Assembly: GCA_030248065.1 (NCBI GenBank)
Contig: JASAMV010004295.1
Location: 22,019-86,018 of the forward strand
Length of the DNA stretch: 64,000 bases
Source: Rhynchonema sp. JSB1_4
Lineage: Eukaryota; Nematoda; Chromadorea; Monhysterida; Xyalidae
Direction: 5' to 3'
Part shown: positions 43,638 to 55,183 of the stretch, piece by piece
Position numbering within the stretch: the first letter of the stretch is position 1
How the letters are laid out: each line of letters starts with the position of its first letter
Made by a program: the position numbers and the translations under genes
The notes under the pieces: generated by a model
Told to the model about the DNA's origin: nothing
Databases searched by the model: none
Seen by the model: the letters and a program-made list of their open reading frames with translations, nothing else

Positions 43638-45425
43638 CTACTGCGGTGACCCCAATGTTGGATCTCTTCCAATCACCTCCTGCTGTAATCGATATCATAA
43701 GCAGTGAAACGGTTCAAGTGCAACCACAAGTGTTTCAAAAAAACCAAGGTGTGATTTCATTCATGTTTAACACGGGGGCGACGAGCTTTATGGTTCCGCG
43801 CTTCGTGTTAAAAACGACAGGTCGAATTGTTGATGCATCGGGAGGCACGTTGAAGGCCACAGACGAAGTGAGTCATTTTTTGTGTCACAGGCAAAAACAG
43901 CAGGGGCAAAAACAGCGTTTTTTTTAAAAAAAACAGGCGCCACATAAATTGATGTTTGCTCGGGGGCAGTATAGATCTAAGCCTAAGGCTAAGCCAAGTC
44001 TGAGCTTAATGATAAAGATACAAAAGCATTGAGCCCACTATTTTGTCCCCGCTGTTTTTTCAAGCCGCACTGACATTTTCAGTATGGTAGGCTACTTTTT
44101 CAGGTGGCACTATGTTCAAATGGCGCGCTAAGTTTTGCCAATGAGGCAACTTTAAAGATCAACGACACTCTTTTAGGTGTGTTAAGCTTAAATTTAAGCT
44201 TTTCTCTGAGAAATAAAAAGTCTGCTATTTTAGAATGTTCGAACGGGTTGTACAACTACAAAAGCGCACTGATGTTGAATTTAATGACTAGTCCATCAGC
44301 AAAAACGGGATTTCTGAGGAAATTGGCACTGCATATTCCTGATAGTAATGGTTAGTCGGTGATGGCTGCGTTGCGTATCAAGTACATTTAAATGAAAAGA
44401 CTTATAGGTAAATGGGACGATACAAGTAGTGCGAACGCTGGATTTACCAAAAGAAAAGAAATGTACCAATTAAGTCGCCCAGTCACGCTTTTATACGACT
44501 TGCTTTTCGACATAACGCAAAGTGGAAAACTGTTTCTACCTGGACAGAATGTTTCAATCAGTTTGACACATGCCCCTGATAACATACGTCTTCAATGCAA
44601 GACAGAAACAACAAGTTACAAGTATGAACTGCTTTCCTGCGAACTCCAAGTACAAAAGGTATAGTTCTGTTTTTTGTTGTCCAGTACAAGTGCAAGGGGA
44701 CGAAAATTGATTGAATTTAGGTCTGGCTAAGAGAACAGTACGTTGAACAATTCTACAAACAATTCAATCATGTCGGCCATATTATCTACAACTATAAAAA
44801 GGTATGTGTACTGTTGGATTTGGACAACGCGGTGCTAACTGATCGACTTTTTCAGATCTCAGTGAACGGTCCCTTTGGTTGCTCTCCAAAACAGGGGATT
44901 GTGTCCATTTCTCTTGGGCAGCTAACCAGAGCCCCTCTGTGTGTGCTGGTTGCAGCAGTCAAGGCTACAGCATTCTCAGGGGCTTATACACATAATTACA
45001 ACAATTTCGGTACACTCCATGTTACCAACGCCGTCTGCTCATATGGATCACGTCGATCGCCCTCGGCAGCTGGGTATGAGCTGACAATGAATGAGGCGCT
45101 CACAGAACATGATGTTTCAATGCCTCACACAGAAACAACCCAATTCCTCCCTCCCCCCCCTCCTCCCACCCACCCCACCCCCCCTCTTCACCCTTGGTTT
45201 TATAATCAATTTATTTTGGCTTTTCGTTTTAATGTGCTTGCAACAAGTAATCAGTATAGTACACCAAGTGTGAACGAATTTGAAACTCTCAGTTTACATC
45301 TTAGACTAAACCCAGCTCCAAAAGAGGCGATAAATTTCATAATTTTTGTTGTCAGTGAAGCCAACGTCAAATATCTCTGTTCAAATGTTTATGAAGCAGA
45401 CCATGTTGTCTCCTTACCTGGTTAA
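43634..45425 (+). CDS. MCP: Double jelly-roll major capsid protein (E2), multi-exon
   Basis: Exon 1 (43634-43869) begins MTTAVTPMLDLFQSPPAV. After a 235-bp intron, exon 2 gives NEATLKINDTLLGVLSLN; exon 3 (about 44398-44662) gives YQLSRPVTLLYDLLFDI and a GKLFLPGQNVSISL strand; later exons from about 44721 give VSISLGQLTRAPLCVL and NEFETLSLHLRL. A pyrimidine-rich stretch near 45145-45195 probably lies in a last intron. Intron 1 contains a short GCCTAA telomere-like run near 43980. The gene ends tail-to-tail with the protease, overlapping it by 59 bases. It is homologous in layout to the E1 capsid, and the protein should form the main shell. Confidence 0.82.
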
Positions 45426-45957
45426 ATACATGTAGTTTTGTGTCAGTCACGTCGAATGAAAAACTGGTGTGTGTTAGCCGTCGCTTTAGTTTTCGATGCA
45501 CCCAAGCAATCTTATAACTAAGTGGATAGTCATAATATAAGTAGTTTTTTTTAAAATGCAGCAGAACGCACACATTGATATCGTTGTAATGGCGGGCTGT
45601 GTTGGTGAACTGAGAGTTCAGATCTGTCATTTTGACGGCTCGAAGCAGATGGTATGCATAAAAAAGGACGTAGTATCCACAGCAACTGCTCCCTGCTGCT
45701 TGAAGCGGTTCTGGAAGCATTATAGCATTAAGCGATTGTATTGCGTTAGGTACTGGCCAGCCACAGCTATCTATGTAGTAGTAGCATTCGTCAACGTTCA
45801 GTAGCAGAGTGTGGTGATACGAACAACATTCGTTGTTTAAAACAATTACTGCCCCCGAATTTTTTTCGAGTCTTTGCATTTTGTTTTTTGCCCAGAAACA
45901 TTTAACGTTACAATTCATTTCGTACAGAGCCTGACTTAAAACTCGCAAGTCCATCAT
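45367..45957 (-). CDS. PRO: Adenovirus-type cysteine protease (E2), inverted
   Basis: About 196 residues. Triad candidates are His48 or His49 (SYHHTLLL), Asp63 (YYIDSCG), Gln86 and Cys93 (SSCCGYYVLF). The frame stays open upstream, but the region before 45957 is antisense to the membrane protein gene and does not look like protease. The start codon overlaps that gene's start in the palindrome ATGCGCAT. In E1 the protease is on the same strand as the capsid block; here it has been inverted relative to it. Confidence 0.85.
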   Translation of the reverse strand: MMDLRVLSQALYEMNCNVKCFWAKNKMQRLEKNSGAVIVLNNECCSYHHTLLLNVDECYYYIDSCGWPVPNAIQSLNAIMLPEPLQAAGSSCCGYYVLFYAYHLLRAVKMTDLNSQFTNTARHYNDINVCVLLHFKKNYLYYDYPLSYKIAWVHRKLKRRLTHTSFSFDVTDTKLHVFNQVRRQHGLLHKHLNRDI

Positions 45958-46807
45958 GCGCATTCTATTCGTGCTCCTCTGTGTGTCGACCTGTCTGACG
46001 TGTGATGTTATGTTCGATGAATGTTGCCTTGTTTCCGACACAGTGATCTGTTCGGGCAGCATGGATCGATTTCCTCCCAAAACATACACACCAGAATACC
46101 AACCGAGCGTACTGGATTTCAATTCCAACTGCAATGTCTCAATCGATGCCACTGAAACAAAACGAGCGCTACCGAACTTACGCGTGATTAGCTGGTCACA
46201 GCAACTATGCGAATGTTATTTTGGCCCACTGTTCCACAACGTGACCGTGAATGGTCGCATGGTTTGTGGTAAGCTTGCTAGATCAGGGATTTTTTAAAAG
46301 GTATATAAGTGTTTTTTGATTATGAGCACACTCGTGGTCCGTGTAGCTTAATTGGTTAAACCAGGTTAGTCTATGTAGGTTAGCAGACAGGTTCGAACAC
46401 GGCCGGGCGCTCGCTCACCGATAGGTAATATAATGCAAAAAAGGACCCATTTTTTGGCCAATGACGGCTGCCTGCGTATAAGTATTTTTTTGCAGCACGT
46501 CCTATTACCCCACCCATGCCCAAGGCTGACAGTACGGTTGCCATCACAGCTCTGAGTGTTGGTGTTGTTCTGCTTGGTCTGATGGTGATGGCCGTCGCAC
46601 TCGGTGCTCGTCAGGTCATCCGTCGAATGAGTGCTCACCAGAACGACTCATACGCAATTATGAGTGAAATGTGAGTGTCTCGTCGCTGATTGGCTGTATC
46701 CTTGACAACCATTAAATATAAATGCCTCATAAAACCCTTCATTCAGGTCAGTATCAACTATTGAAAATGCAGCTGTCTACAACACTGGAAACAACGACGG
46801 TGAATGA
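45956..46807 (+). CDS. Small type I membrane glycoprotein of E2
   Basis: Three exons, 45956-46268, 46496-46670 and 46747-46807, join in frame (about 182 residues). A signal peptide (MRILFVLLCVSTCLTCD) comes first, then a Cys-rich ectodomain with CCLVSDTVIC and two N-x-S/T sites, a membrane segment (VAITALSVGVVLLGLMVMAV) and a tail with two tyrosines. Intron 1 holds a tRNA-like sequence. The last exon overlaps the first exon of the ATPase in another frame. It is divergent from the protease with overlapping start codons. It shares the short Cys-rich plan with the proteins at 39577 and 18497. Confidence 0.72.
46337..46404 (+). ncRNA. tRNA-like sequence (SINE head or pseudo-tRNA) in an intron
   Basis: 68 nt. 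The 5' GTCCGTG pairs with CACGGCC (six of seven pairs). A box A-like TAGCTTAATTGG and a box B-like GGTTCGAA are in the right places. The T-arm is broken and the molecule is short, so a functional tRNA is unlikely; a tRNA-derived SINE fragment is the better guess. Confidence 0.4.
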
Positions 46808-47511
46808 TATCGTATTAGAAACACCCTTGTGTTGTATTTTATTAGGTGAGTGATTTTTCGCATTTACACGTTACCATCGCAGCCAAATATCCGTATTTTG
46901 AAGGTAGACCAAAATCGGGAAAAACTTTCCAAGCATGTAACCTCGCCCTAGAGTGGGAGACAGTCACTGATGGATCACTAAAGAAACTCATTGTTTTCTA
47001 CGAAACTTACCAACCAATCTACGATGATTTGAGGTCAAAAATGTCGGCCAAAGGCTGTTCTGTGGACTTTTTTCGAGGTGTTCCTGATGAGTTTATAGAT
47101 AATCGTTCAAATTATATTATTGAAAATAAGACGCTCATACTTTTCGATGACTTGCAGTCGCACGCTGCAAAACTAGCAGATATTTGGTTGTCTATGGTAA
47201 CCGTTTGGTCGAGACATGAGAAGTTTTCCGTTGCAATTGTCTTACATAATTTTTTCTCTCAGTCTCGTGCGCTTGCAAGTATCCGACGTAGTGTACCCAT
47301 TATTTTTCTGTTCCCTAACCTACCATTCACTATCATAAATGCCATACAGAGTGAATTTTTTGGTAACAAGAGTTCATTTGTTAAAGTTTATAACTACATA
47401 TTCAAAAGTCTCAAAAGTCCTTATGCTGTTCTAGATATGCGAAGTAATACATACCCGATCAGATGCGGTATTTTTGCGAACGAATTACTTCGAGTTTTTG
47501 CTTTTGAATAA
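46767..47511 (+). CDS. ATP: A32-like DNA-packaging ATPase (E2)
   Basis: Two exons, 46767-46845 and 46904-47511. The intron splits Walker A after its first glycine (GRPKSGKT), the same position and phase as in E1. Walker B is LILFDDLQSH, and a later HNFFSQSRALASIRRS stretch fits the sensor region. About 228 residues. It starts inside the last exon of the membrane protein and is followed two bases later by the next gene's start. It would package E2 DNA. Intact. Confidence 0.87.
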
Positions 47512-47512
47512 A

Positions 47513-47908
47513 ATGGCATTCAAAGAATTCATTTGCGTTGACCCCATCGAATTTCGAAAACTCCAAAAAAACGAGCCTCCTGATGTTTCAAGCCAAGGTC
47601 AACAGACTGCTTCACGTATTTTGGCTACACTGCCTGACGACCAACAGAGATCTGCGAGTATAATTTTAAATTACGCATGCCAACGAGAGGATTTTTCTTT
47701 CGACCCAAGTTCTGGTCACATTTTAATTTCCGGCAATCTAGTCAAACAATCAAATTTAATCGACATTTTATTCGTTTTGACATCGAAAACTGAATATCTA
47801 CCACCAGGAACTGAACAATTTCTAGAGTTATTAGCAACTACAGCATGTCCGCTCATGCTGATTAAAAATGAAAAAGCACGACTTTTATTTATTGGTTATA
47901 AATCATAG
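47513..47908 (+). CDS. Polinton-conserved protein (E2)
   Basis: 131 residues, homologous in both ends to the E1 protein at 3219-4142 (FICVDPIEFRKLQ; ISGNLVKQSNLIDIL), but without the long low-complexity linker. It follows the ATPase after one base and overlaps the polymerase 3' end tail-to-tail by 13 bases. Confidence 0.7.
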   Translation: MAFKEFICVDPIEFRKLQKNEPPDVSSQGQQTASRILATLPDDQQRSASIILNYACQREDFSFDPSSGHILISGNLVKQSNLIDILFVLTSKTEYLPPGTEQFLELLATTACPLMLIKNEKARLLFIGYKS

Positions 47909-50900
47909 TAAGGTGATGTGTCGATCTTATTCTCGTGTACATATCTTTTGAAATATGCTGCGTGTAAAACTCTCTTATACAAAATCTTGGTGTACATAGC
48001 CCCCTTATGGTGAGCTATTTGTCTCTGCTCGGTTAATTGAGGATCATCTTGGTCAAACAAAGTCTGAACAAACCGGTCGAAAGTCATCTGCTGGTCATTA
48101 AACAGACTTCTGGGGACCGATCTGGCCGCCAGTTTCTTCAGGGTTGTGCGCTTGTCATCAACACAATCGACAAGCATGTGTAGTTTTGAGCTCAAATAAC
48201 AACCGGCATCAGCTGTGCTCTCCAGATGGAACTTTCCTGAATTTCAAGGTGGGCTTTTTGATGTGGTATTTTTGCATAATTTCCATGTCTTACCTATCTT
48301 ATATCGATCAGCGTCGCAAGTTTGGAAATATTTTGGGAAAATGTGATTTTCCCATACGCTTCTTTTGTTTTCGAGCACACATTTTGAGATATCGTCCTCA
48401 CTCATAGCGATTGCCAGCGAATCGGTGTTTGAAAAAGATAAAGTGATGGTATAATTGGGTGAAACTGACGGTACAATTGTGAAAAACGGGGTATAATTAG
48501 GAAAAACAGGTGTTTTGATGATATAATTGGGAAAAACAAGGCTTATGATGCTACAATTGGGAAAAACAAGGGTTTTTGGTGATATAATAGGGGAAAGCAA
48601 GCTGTGTCGATGGTATAATTGGGAAAAACAGGTGTTTTTGGGGAAAGCAAGGTGCCTCGATGATATAATTGGGAAAAACAGGGGTTTTTGGGGAAAGCAA
48701 GGTGCCTTGGATGGTATAATTGGGAAAAACAGGTGGTTTTGGTGAAAGCAAGGTGCCTCGATGATATAATTGGGAAAAACAGGGGTTTTTGGGGAAAGCA
48801 AGGTGTGTCGATGGTATAATTGGGAAAAACAGGTGGTTTTTGTGATATAATAGGGAAAAGCAAGGTGTGTCGATGGTATAATTGGGAAAAACAGGTGGTT
48901 TTGGTGATATAATAGGGGAAAGCATGGTGTGTCGATGGTATAATTTGGAAAAACAGGGGTTTTGGTGATATAATAGGGGAAAGCAAGGTGTGTCGATGGT
49001 ATAATTTGGAAAAACAGGTGTTTTGGTGATATAATAGGGGAAAGCATGGTGTGTCGATGGTATAATTGGGAAAAACAGGGGTTTTGGTGATATAATAGGG
49101 GAAAGCAAGGTGCCTTGGATGGTATAATTGGGAAAAACAGGGGTTTTGGTGATATAATAAGGGAAAGCAAGGTGCCTTGGATGGTATAATTTGGAAAAAC
49201 AGTGGTTTTGGTGATATAATAAGGGAAAGCAAGGTGCCTTGGATGGTATAATTTGGAAAAACAGTGGTTTTGGTGATATAATAAGGGAAAGCAAGGTGCC
49301 TTGGATGGTATAATTGGGAAAAACAGTGGTTTTGGTGATATAATAGGGGAAAGCAAGCTGTGTCGATGGTATAATTGGGAAAAACAGGGGTTTTGGTGAT
49401 ATAATAAGGGAAAGCAAGGTGCCTTGGATGGTATAATTGGGAAAAACAGCTGTTTTGGTGATATAATAGGGGAAAGCAAGCTGTGTCGATGGTATAATTG
49501 GGAAAAACAGGGGTTTTAGTGATATAATAGGGGAAAGCAAGCTGTGTCGATGGTATAATTGGGAAAAACAGGCGGTTTTGGTGATATAATAGGGGAAAGC
49601 AAGCTGTGTCGATGGTATAATTGGGAAAAACAGGTGTTTTGGTGATATAATAGGGGAAAGCAAGGTGCCTTGGATGGTATAATTGGGAAAAGCAGGTGGT
49701 TTTGGTGATATAATAGGGGAAAGCAAGCTGTACTTGGTCAAAACAAGGTTCTATAATTGAAAAAAAAACAGTCCACCTGTATTCAAAAGCTCATATTTGC
49801 TTCGATCCAGGTACGTGGGTAGGATTTGGAGTGCCATTCTGCTGATTTCGATTTTCGCATCTTGCAGTATGTTACATCCTGTAAATTGGTTCTGTATTTG
49901 GTCTGTATGGGAGGTGCAGAGAGCATTTACCTATTTGGATCGGGGTGTCCTTCGTCACTTGTTTCGGCTTGAATGTCACCTCCATGAGACACTTTGAGGA
50001 TTCGTCAACTGGCTCGACTTCAAGACTATCTATTAGATGTGGCTCAAGCAGGTATTTTGAGTTGTAGTCATCTGCTCCCACTATTCTTGTTGTCTTAAAC
50101 CTTTCCTGAACGATTATTGAAGACCCAAACACCGAACTATTTACAGCTAGTTTATACATAGCTCCTAGAAGTGCTTGTCCTTGTGTTTCCGCTTGTTCCC
50201 GACGTTCGGCCATGTTTGTTATAAATGGTCTAAAGGCCTCTTCCATTTTGAATTGATATATTCTTGTGATGTCGTCAATTTTGTAGCCCAGCTCGTCCAG
50301 GAATTGAATGTATCTGCACATTAAAAGACTCTTTCTGAAGGTTTCAAGATTATACACGTATTACCCTCACCTCGTGGATAACATTTGCTTGTCGCAGAAA
50401 AAGCTGTTGATCAACTGCTCAGACTTAGGTATTGTTATCTCATGCTTCCTGCAGTATTGTCGCATGTGTTTGGGAACGGCTGCCTCCGGGATTTTGGTCC
50501 GTTTATATATTGCTCCCCATTCTGTTCGCTTTCTCTTTTCGTACGGTAGGTGTGCTGACGTGATGCAGAACCCTGTAAGCGGTAAATTTCCCTCTGTCGT
50601 TACCGTCCAGTACTGACAAACCTTCGATGTCTCCTGCTAGTATCTGCTCCACCACTTGGCTCAACGTCAGTTGCTTTCCTTTGATAGGTGGAGCACACGA
50701 CAGGTTTAGTTCTAACGCAGCTAATTTAGCGTTATTCTTCCGAATGTTGTTCCAGTCACAGCTCCACATTTCGATCACCTGTATATTTTTCTTTCATGTG
50801 TTGTTAGCATTCTCCTAACGAGTTTCTCACCTCATATCCTTCCCTTCGTAGCAGTCCAACTCTCTCATCAGATCTATTCCTGGTCATTTGTTGTTCCTTT

Positions 50901-53900
50901 GTTCGTATGTGTTTGTCGCACGCACCGTGATTGGCCATTGGTGAATGAGATGCTCCGGCGTCGCAATAGTTCCATTCAAATAACACTGGTTTACCATCGC
51001 GCTTTCTTTTTCCATATCCATCAGGTCTGAAGTACTGACCTCCAACGTTAAGCACCACCTCACCCCCATTGCTCGCGTGTCGGATGTCAGGCTCAAACTC
51101 GCTGTTTTGATCGCTCGTTAGGTATTCTAACCATATGACTGCCGATGTTAATCTTTGATTTCCAAACAACACAGGTTCATACTGAGTTTTCTTTTCTCGG
51201 ACGTAGTACGAGCCCGTAGCCTGACTTAACGTCGCACAATATCCATACAAGCTGCAAAATGCAAAACAGACTGTTTCTTTTATGGATAGGTTTACAAAAA
51301 ACAACTCACGCGCTGATGTCGTAAGTGTGTATGGTTTTGACCACATTAGAATGTTCTCCAAATTCTGGTTCTCTGATTTTGGTCACGTCCTTGACACACA
51401 AACGTTTCAGAACGACTGAGGCTCCTCCTGTAGGTTGAGGTTCTGTTTCTCCTTTCTCCTTTTTGTTTTTCTCTCATGTACGTACCGACTTTGCTGCTTT
51501 CAAAGTCCTCCCTGGCTTGACCTGTTAGCAGGTAGAACCTTTTGTTTTGTTTTGTTGCTTGCCTGCAGCACAATTGAAACATCGCACTGCTGATCTGCAA
51601 AAATATGTTGTCTCCTAAGCCTTCCAACGACAATATATGCCACTAACCGTCACGCTGGTGGTGATGTCTGAATTCAGTGACGCAAAATTCCGAATCATGC
51701 TTTCCATAAGCCGTAGCTGTGGTTCAACGTCGTGCTGTAGTTTAGGTAGTTAAGCGTACGTAATATGTGTTGACCATCATTATCTGTTTACCTTTGCATA
51801 CAGTATCAGGGCATCCAGCAGACTTTCACATCCGTGTTTACGCCACGTCTCTATTATCTTATTGTAGTTGTCTTCCGCCGTTGATGGTACTTTTCCATAT
51901 CCACAGATTTGCAATGCCATGTCTGAATCTCCGACTTCACTGAGCACTCTTTGGTACCTTGCGTGCTCGAGTCCCAGAGGGCTGGTTCCAACCAAATTAT
52001 CGATTTGATTGTATTGATCAAATGTAGGGATATTGGTTGTAAAACTGTGGATGTTTCGCAGCAACCTGAGTAGTTTTTACATTGTCTTGCTATCTCACCA
52101 AAATACCGTTATACCTTACCTGTATGGAAACTGCAGTTTCAAGTCCTCAGCACACTGCCCGTACTTTTCAAGCACCTTACTGTACGTCATTCGAACTCCC
52201 AAGATTAACCTGAAATTAGTGTCCCATTTCAGTACTGTTGTTATGCATTTATGAGAACATTACATGGTGTCCATTATACGTATGTGTCGACTGCCCACCA
52301 ATATATACGCATTTGAACTCCGTTTGAGGACGTTTAGTGGTCCGTCAAGTTGGTTCAGTGCCGAAAACAGCCCGCTGTTTCTTGACAGGTTGCCGTCGTA
52401 TCTAAAAGCGTCCTGTATTTTCCATTAAGGATCTCTCATTTCTATCACAAGATCAACTTAACTTGAGAAATTGTAACAGTAGACCAATTGTGTTGAAAAA
52501 TAGATGAGCAGTTGATCTCGCACATGTTGCACTCGCTGTCTCCATGCTTTCTTCTTACTGTGTTTTATCTTGTCGTCCAGTTGGTTGAGAATGTTCTTAG
52601 CTCGTTCGCAGTAGTATTTCCTGGCCATTTGCGCTGATTCTAGCAGATATGTCACAAAGTCTGTTATGTAGGACTTGTCGGACTGGGATTTTGGATAAAA
52701 AAATCTCGATTGAATACTGTCCTGATGTATCCTGTCAGCTGCAGCTATCAGACACATCTCGTGATGTTCCAGGAAGTACGATCGTTCGGTATTGAGATCA
52801 CATTCAGATCCCAGTGATTCCAAGAAACTTTCCGAATCGAACACAATGATCCTACAATATCTTGGTGCTTTTTTTGTCATCCCAAAGGTTATGTACATTT
52901 CATCTAACCTGTCTCTACCATATTTTCCAATGTCGCCGTCCTCAATTCGAATGCCAACGCTTTGTAACTGACTCCAAATGTCTTTTCGTTCCTTCCACAG
53001 TCCAGCACGCTCCTTGATTACGGGGCCTCGTTGCATTTTGAGACAGACTTTCTGATGTCTGCAATTCAGTGTTTTTTAAGCTCTTTTTCTTTAGCTTTAA
53101 ATGAGGCTTATGTACCTTGTTAAATTGGCCTTGCTGTGGTACTGCTTGTAACACGACTTGCATTCGTTGGTCCGTAACTCCGGTCGTTGAACCAGATCGT
53201 AGTTCTTGTTGTTCAATCGAATGTGTATATATTCGCGAGTGGTTCCAGGTTTAGGCGCAACCAAATCGACACCTTTTGTGTCTTTCATTTGCAGCTCAAG
53301 ATTGAATTTGTTACACAGTTCTCTGCATTGTTCCGGTGTTGGGTTCTCATTCTGATCAGCTTCTTTCAAAACACGTTTCACGTCGATTTGGAGCTGATGT
53401 GCTATACATGAGCAGAATGTGAACACAGCTCTGCGCTTGTCTGGTACTCTCCTTCGATTGATTTCACGGGTGAATGTTTTTATCGACCGTTTTCCTAAAG
53501 TTATATCAAACAACAGCAATAGAACTCGATGTTGCTGATCACACTAAGCCCTGGTGTTGATCCGTGCCTAACAATTCTATTAATCAATCTTGCAAGAAAA
53601 TCACTCTCGTCAAAATCCTTGAAGCTGGCTATTAATTCTTCGTGACTTTGTCTTGGTCTGCTCCTGCTCAACGTATAGAAGTACTTTATATCTTCCCCAG
53701 TTGATAAGACTGTAGATGAGCTCGGATAGTAGTATTCGTATGTATTTGTGAGTTCATTAGCCCACATCAAGCCAGCCCTTGGTGATATTCTAACTATTTC
53801 GGGATGCAGCTCATACAAATACCATATCGTGTCAATGATCAATTTTCCTGTGACTCTTTGGAATAACGTAGGCAGGTTGTAGACTATGAGTCGCTTATAC

Positions 53901-54565
53901 TTGCTCGTCCAAGTTGATCTCTCCCTGACGTGAGGATAATCTTCCATAAAATGTTGTAGCTTGACCTCGCTTTTATAATCCTCAAATGGCTGACCATGTC
54001 CCACCACAGCAGGCTTCTTGCGTCCTTTTTCTTTCTTTGACACTTGTCTTCGTTCCAGTACGTCGCTAATGCTCTCTGTATTCCCATCAACGGTTGTTTC
54101 AGCAATGTCTCGTAGCACATCCATTTGCTGTTGTTGTATGAGTGAAATCTGGTCGTTGAACTCCTGCATGAAGTTTTCCTGAGAAGTTTCAGTCGTGAGT
54201 TGATCTTTCTCAGTCCTGTTACCTGTGATTCCACAACTTGGTACGCGTTGTACTGTGTGAATCCTATGGTGTCCAGAGCTGCCTGCACAATGACAATCGT
54301 GTGGACGAGGTGTCCAAGCCCAATCCTAAAACTGGTTGATAGTTTAACACATATCTCCTTTTTTCTCGATAATCCTTATATCTAACCGAGTTGCCAGTTG
54401 AGTTACTAAGTTCTTGTACGGTTTGCGACTTGTGGTGGTCAGTTGAGCTGTCGTTGCTTTTGATGTTGATTCTGTTTCTGACTCTTCGCTGTCATCATAA
54501 TTACTACGTAATATGCTTCTTTCGTCATCAGAATTTATCAGCTGAGTATCTGATTCATAATCCAT
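47896..54565 (-). CDS. POLB: Protein-primed family B DNA polymerase (E2), about 15 exons
   Basis: The first exon starts at 54565. In order: N-terminal region with a C2H2-like finger (CKSCYKQYHSKANLTR, then HQKVC across an intron, about 53.17-53.04 kb), exonuclease motif I (IIVFDSESF, about 52.83 kb), exonuclease III region (about 51.9 kb), motif A (LYGYCATLSQATG, about 51.24 kb), Polinton-type MWSCDWN (about 50.77 kb), motif B (KLAVNSSVFG, about 50.14 kb), motif C region (about 48.43 kb) and a C-terminal thumb part. Introns are mostly about 25-60 bp, but the one before motif C is about 1.3 kb and filled by a minisatellite. With the only canonical acceptor near motif C, the motif reads NTDS, not DTDS. 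Activity is therefore doubtful. Confidence 0.85.
48440..49745. repeat. 61-62 bp minisatellite in the polymerase intron
   Basis: About 20 copies of a unit beginning GGTATAATTGGGAAAAACAG, then GGTTTTGGTGATATAATA, then GGGAAAGCAAGGTG, with two end variants (CCTTGGAT or TGTCGAT). No stop codons occur in any minus-strand frame of the unit, so three overlapping long open frames appear. The stretch just before motif C (48.44-48.48 kb) is itself a diverged unit. Confidence 0.93.
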
Positions 54566-54928
54566 TTTGTCTGAAATTTTATTTTAAAACAATTACATAT
54601 CATTAATGTTACAATTAGCTGTCATAATTTGTAAAAATGATCATCAGGGTTTTTTCCATTAAGCTGCTGTTGTGAGTCGAATCTGTAAAGGGAGCGAGTT
54701 TAAACAACCTCTTAATCGCGCTTAAAAATCGGGTCCACTTACTATCGGATTGAGATTATTGCTCTAGATTGGTCGAAAGTGTGGCGATATCTGTAGTACA
54801 AATTATTTGTGAGTACTATATTTCTCACTCACAAACAAAGTGTCCTACCTATCAAATACCGTTGTAGATAATGCTTGTCATCGTTGTTTGCGCAATACCT
54901 GTGTCAAGATTTTATATAACCGTCTTAT

Positions 54929-54968
<40 letters not shown>

Positions 54969-55183
54969 AAAAAACCAACTTTTATTTTGTTGCAGTCTGC
55001 TAATAGGTGACGGCATACTCGTAGATCCAAAAACTTGTGTTGTAGATACCTGTAAATCGGAAAAAAGTGTAAAATTTTTTGCTTTCCACACAGTTTTTCC
55101 GACTTACGGGTTGATGTGTATGTGTCAGTCGTCCTTTACCGTTTATTCGTGTGATGTTTTGTCCTAAGGATGTTTCCTCCAAC
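54566..55183. other. Spacer upstream of E2 polymerase
   Basis: It includes a (TC)n run at about 54929-54959 followed by (CA)n. No gene supported; the polymerase promoter should be here. Confidence 0.5.

Noticed and set aside
45958..46152. N-terminal extension of the E2 protease
   Set aside because: Exactly antisense to exon 1 of the membrane protein, without protease similarity; the start at 45957 or 45963 is preferred.
48244..49741. 411- and 396-codon Pro/Phe/Tyr-rich proteins
   Set aside because: They lie in the intronic minisatellite; only the last part (from about 48.47 kb down) is polymerase coding.
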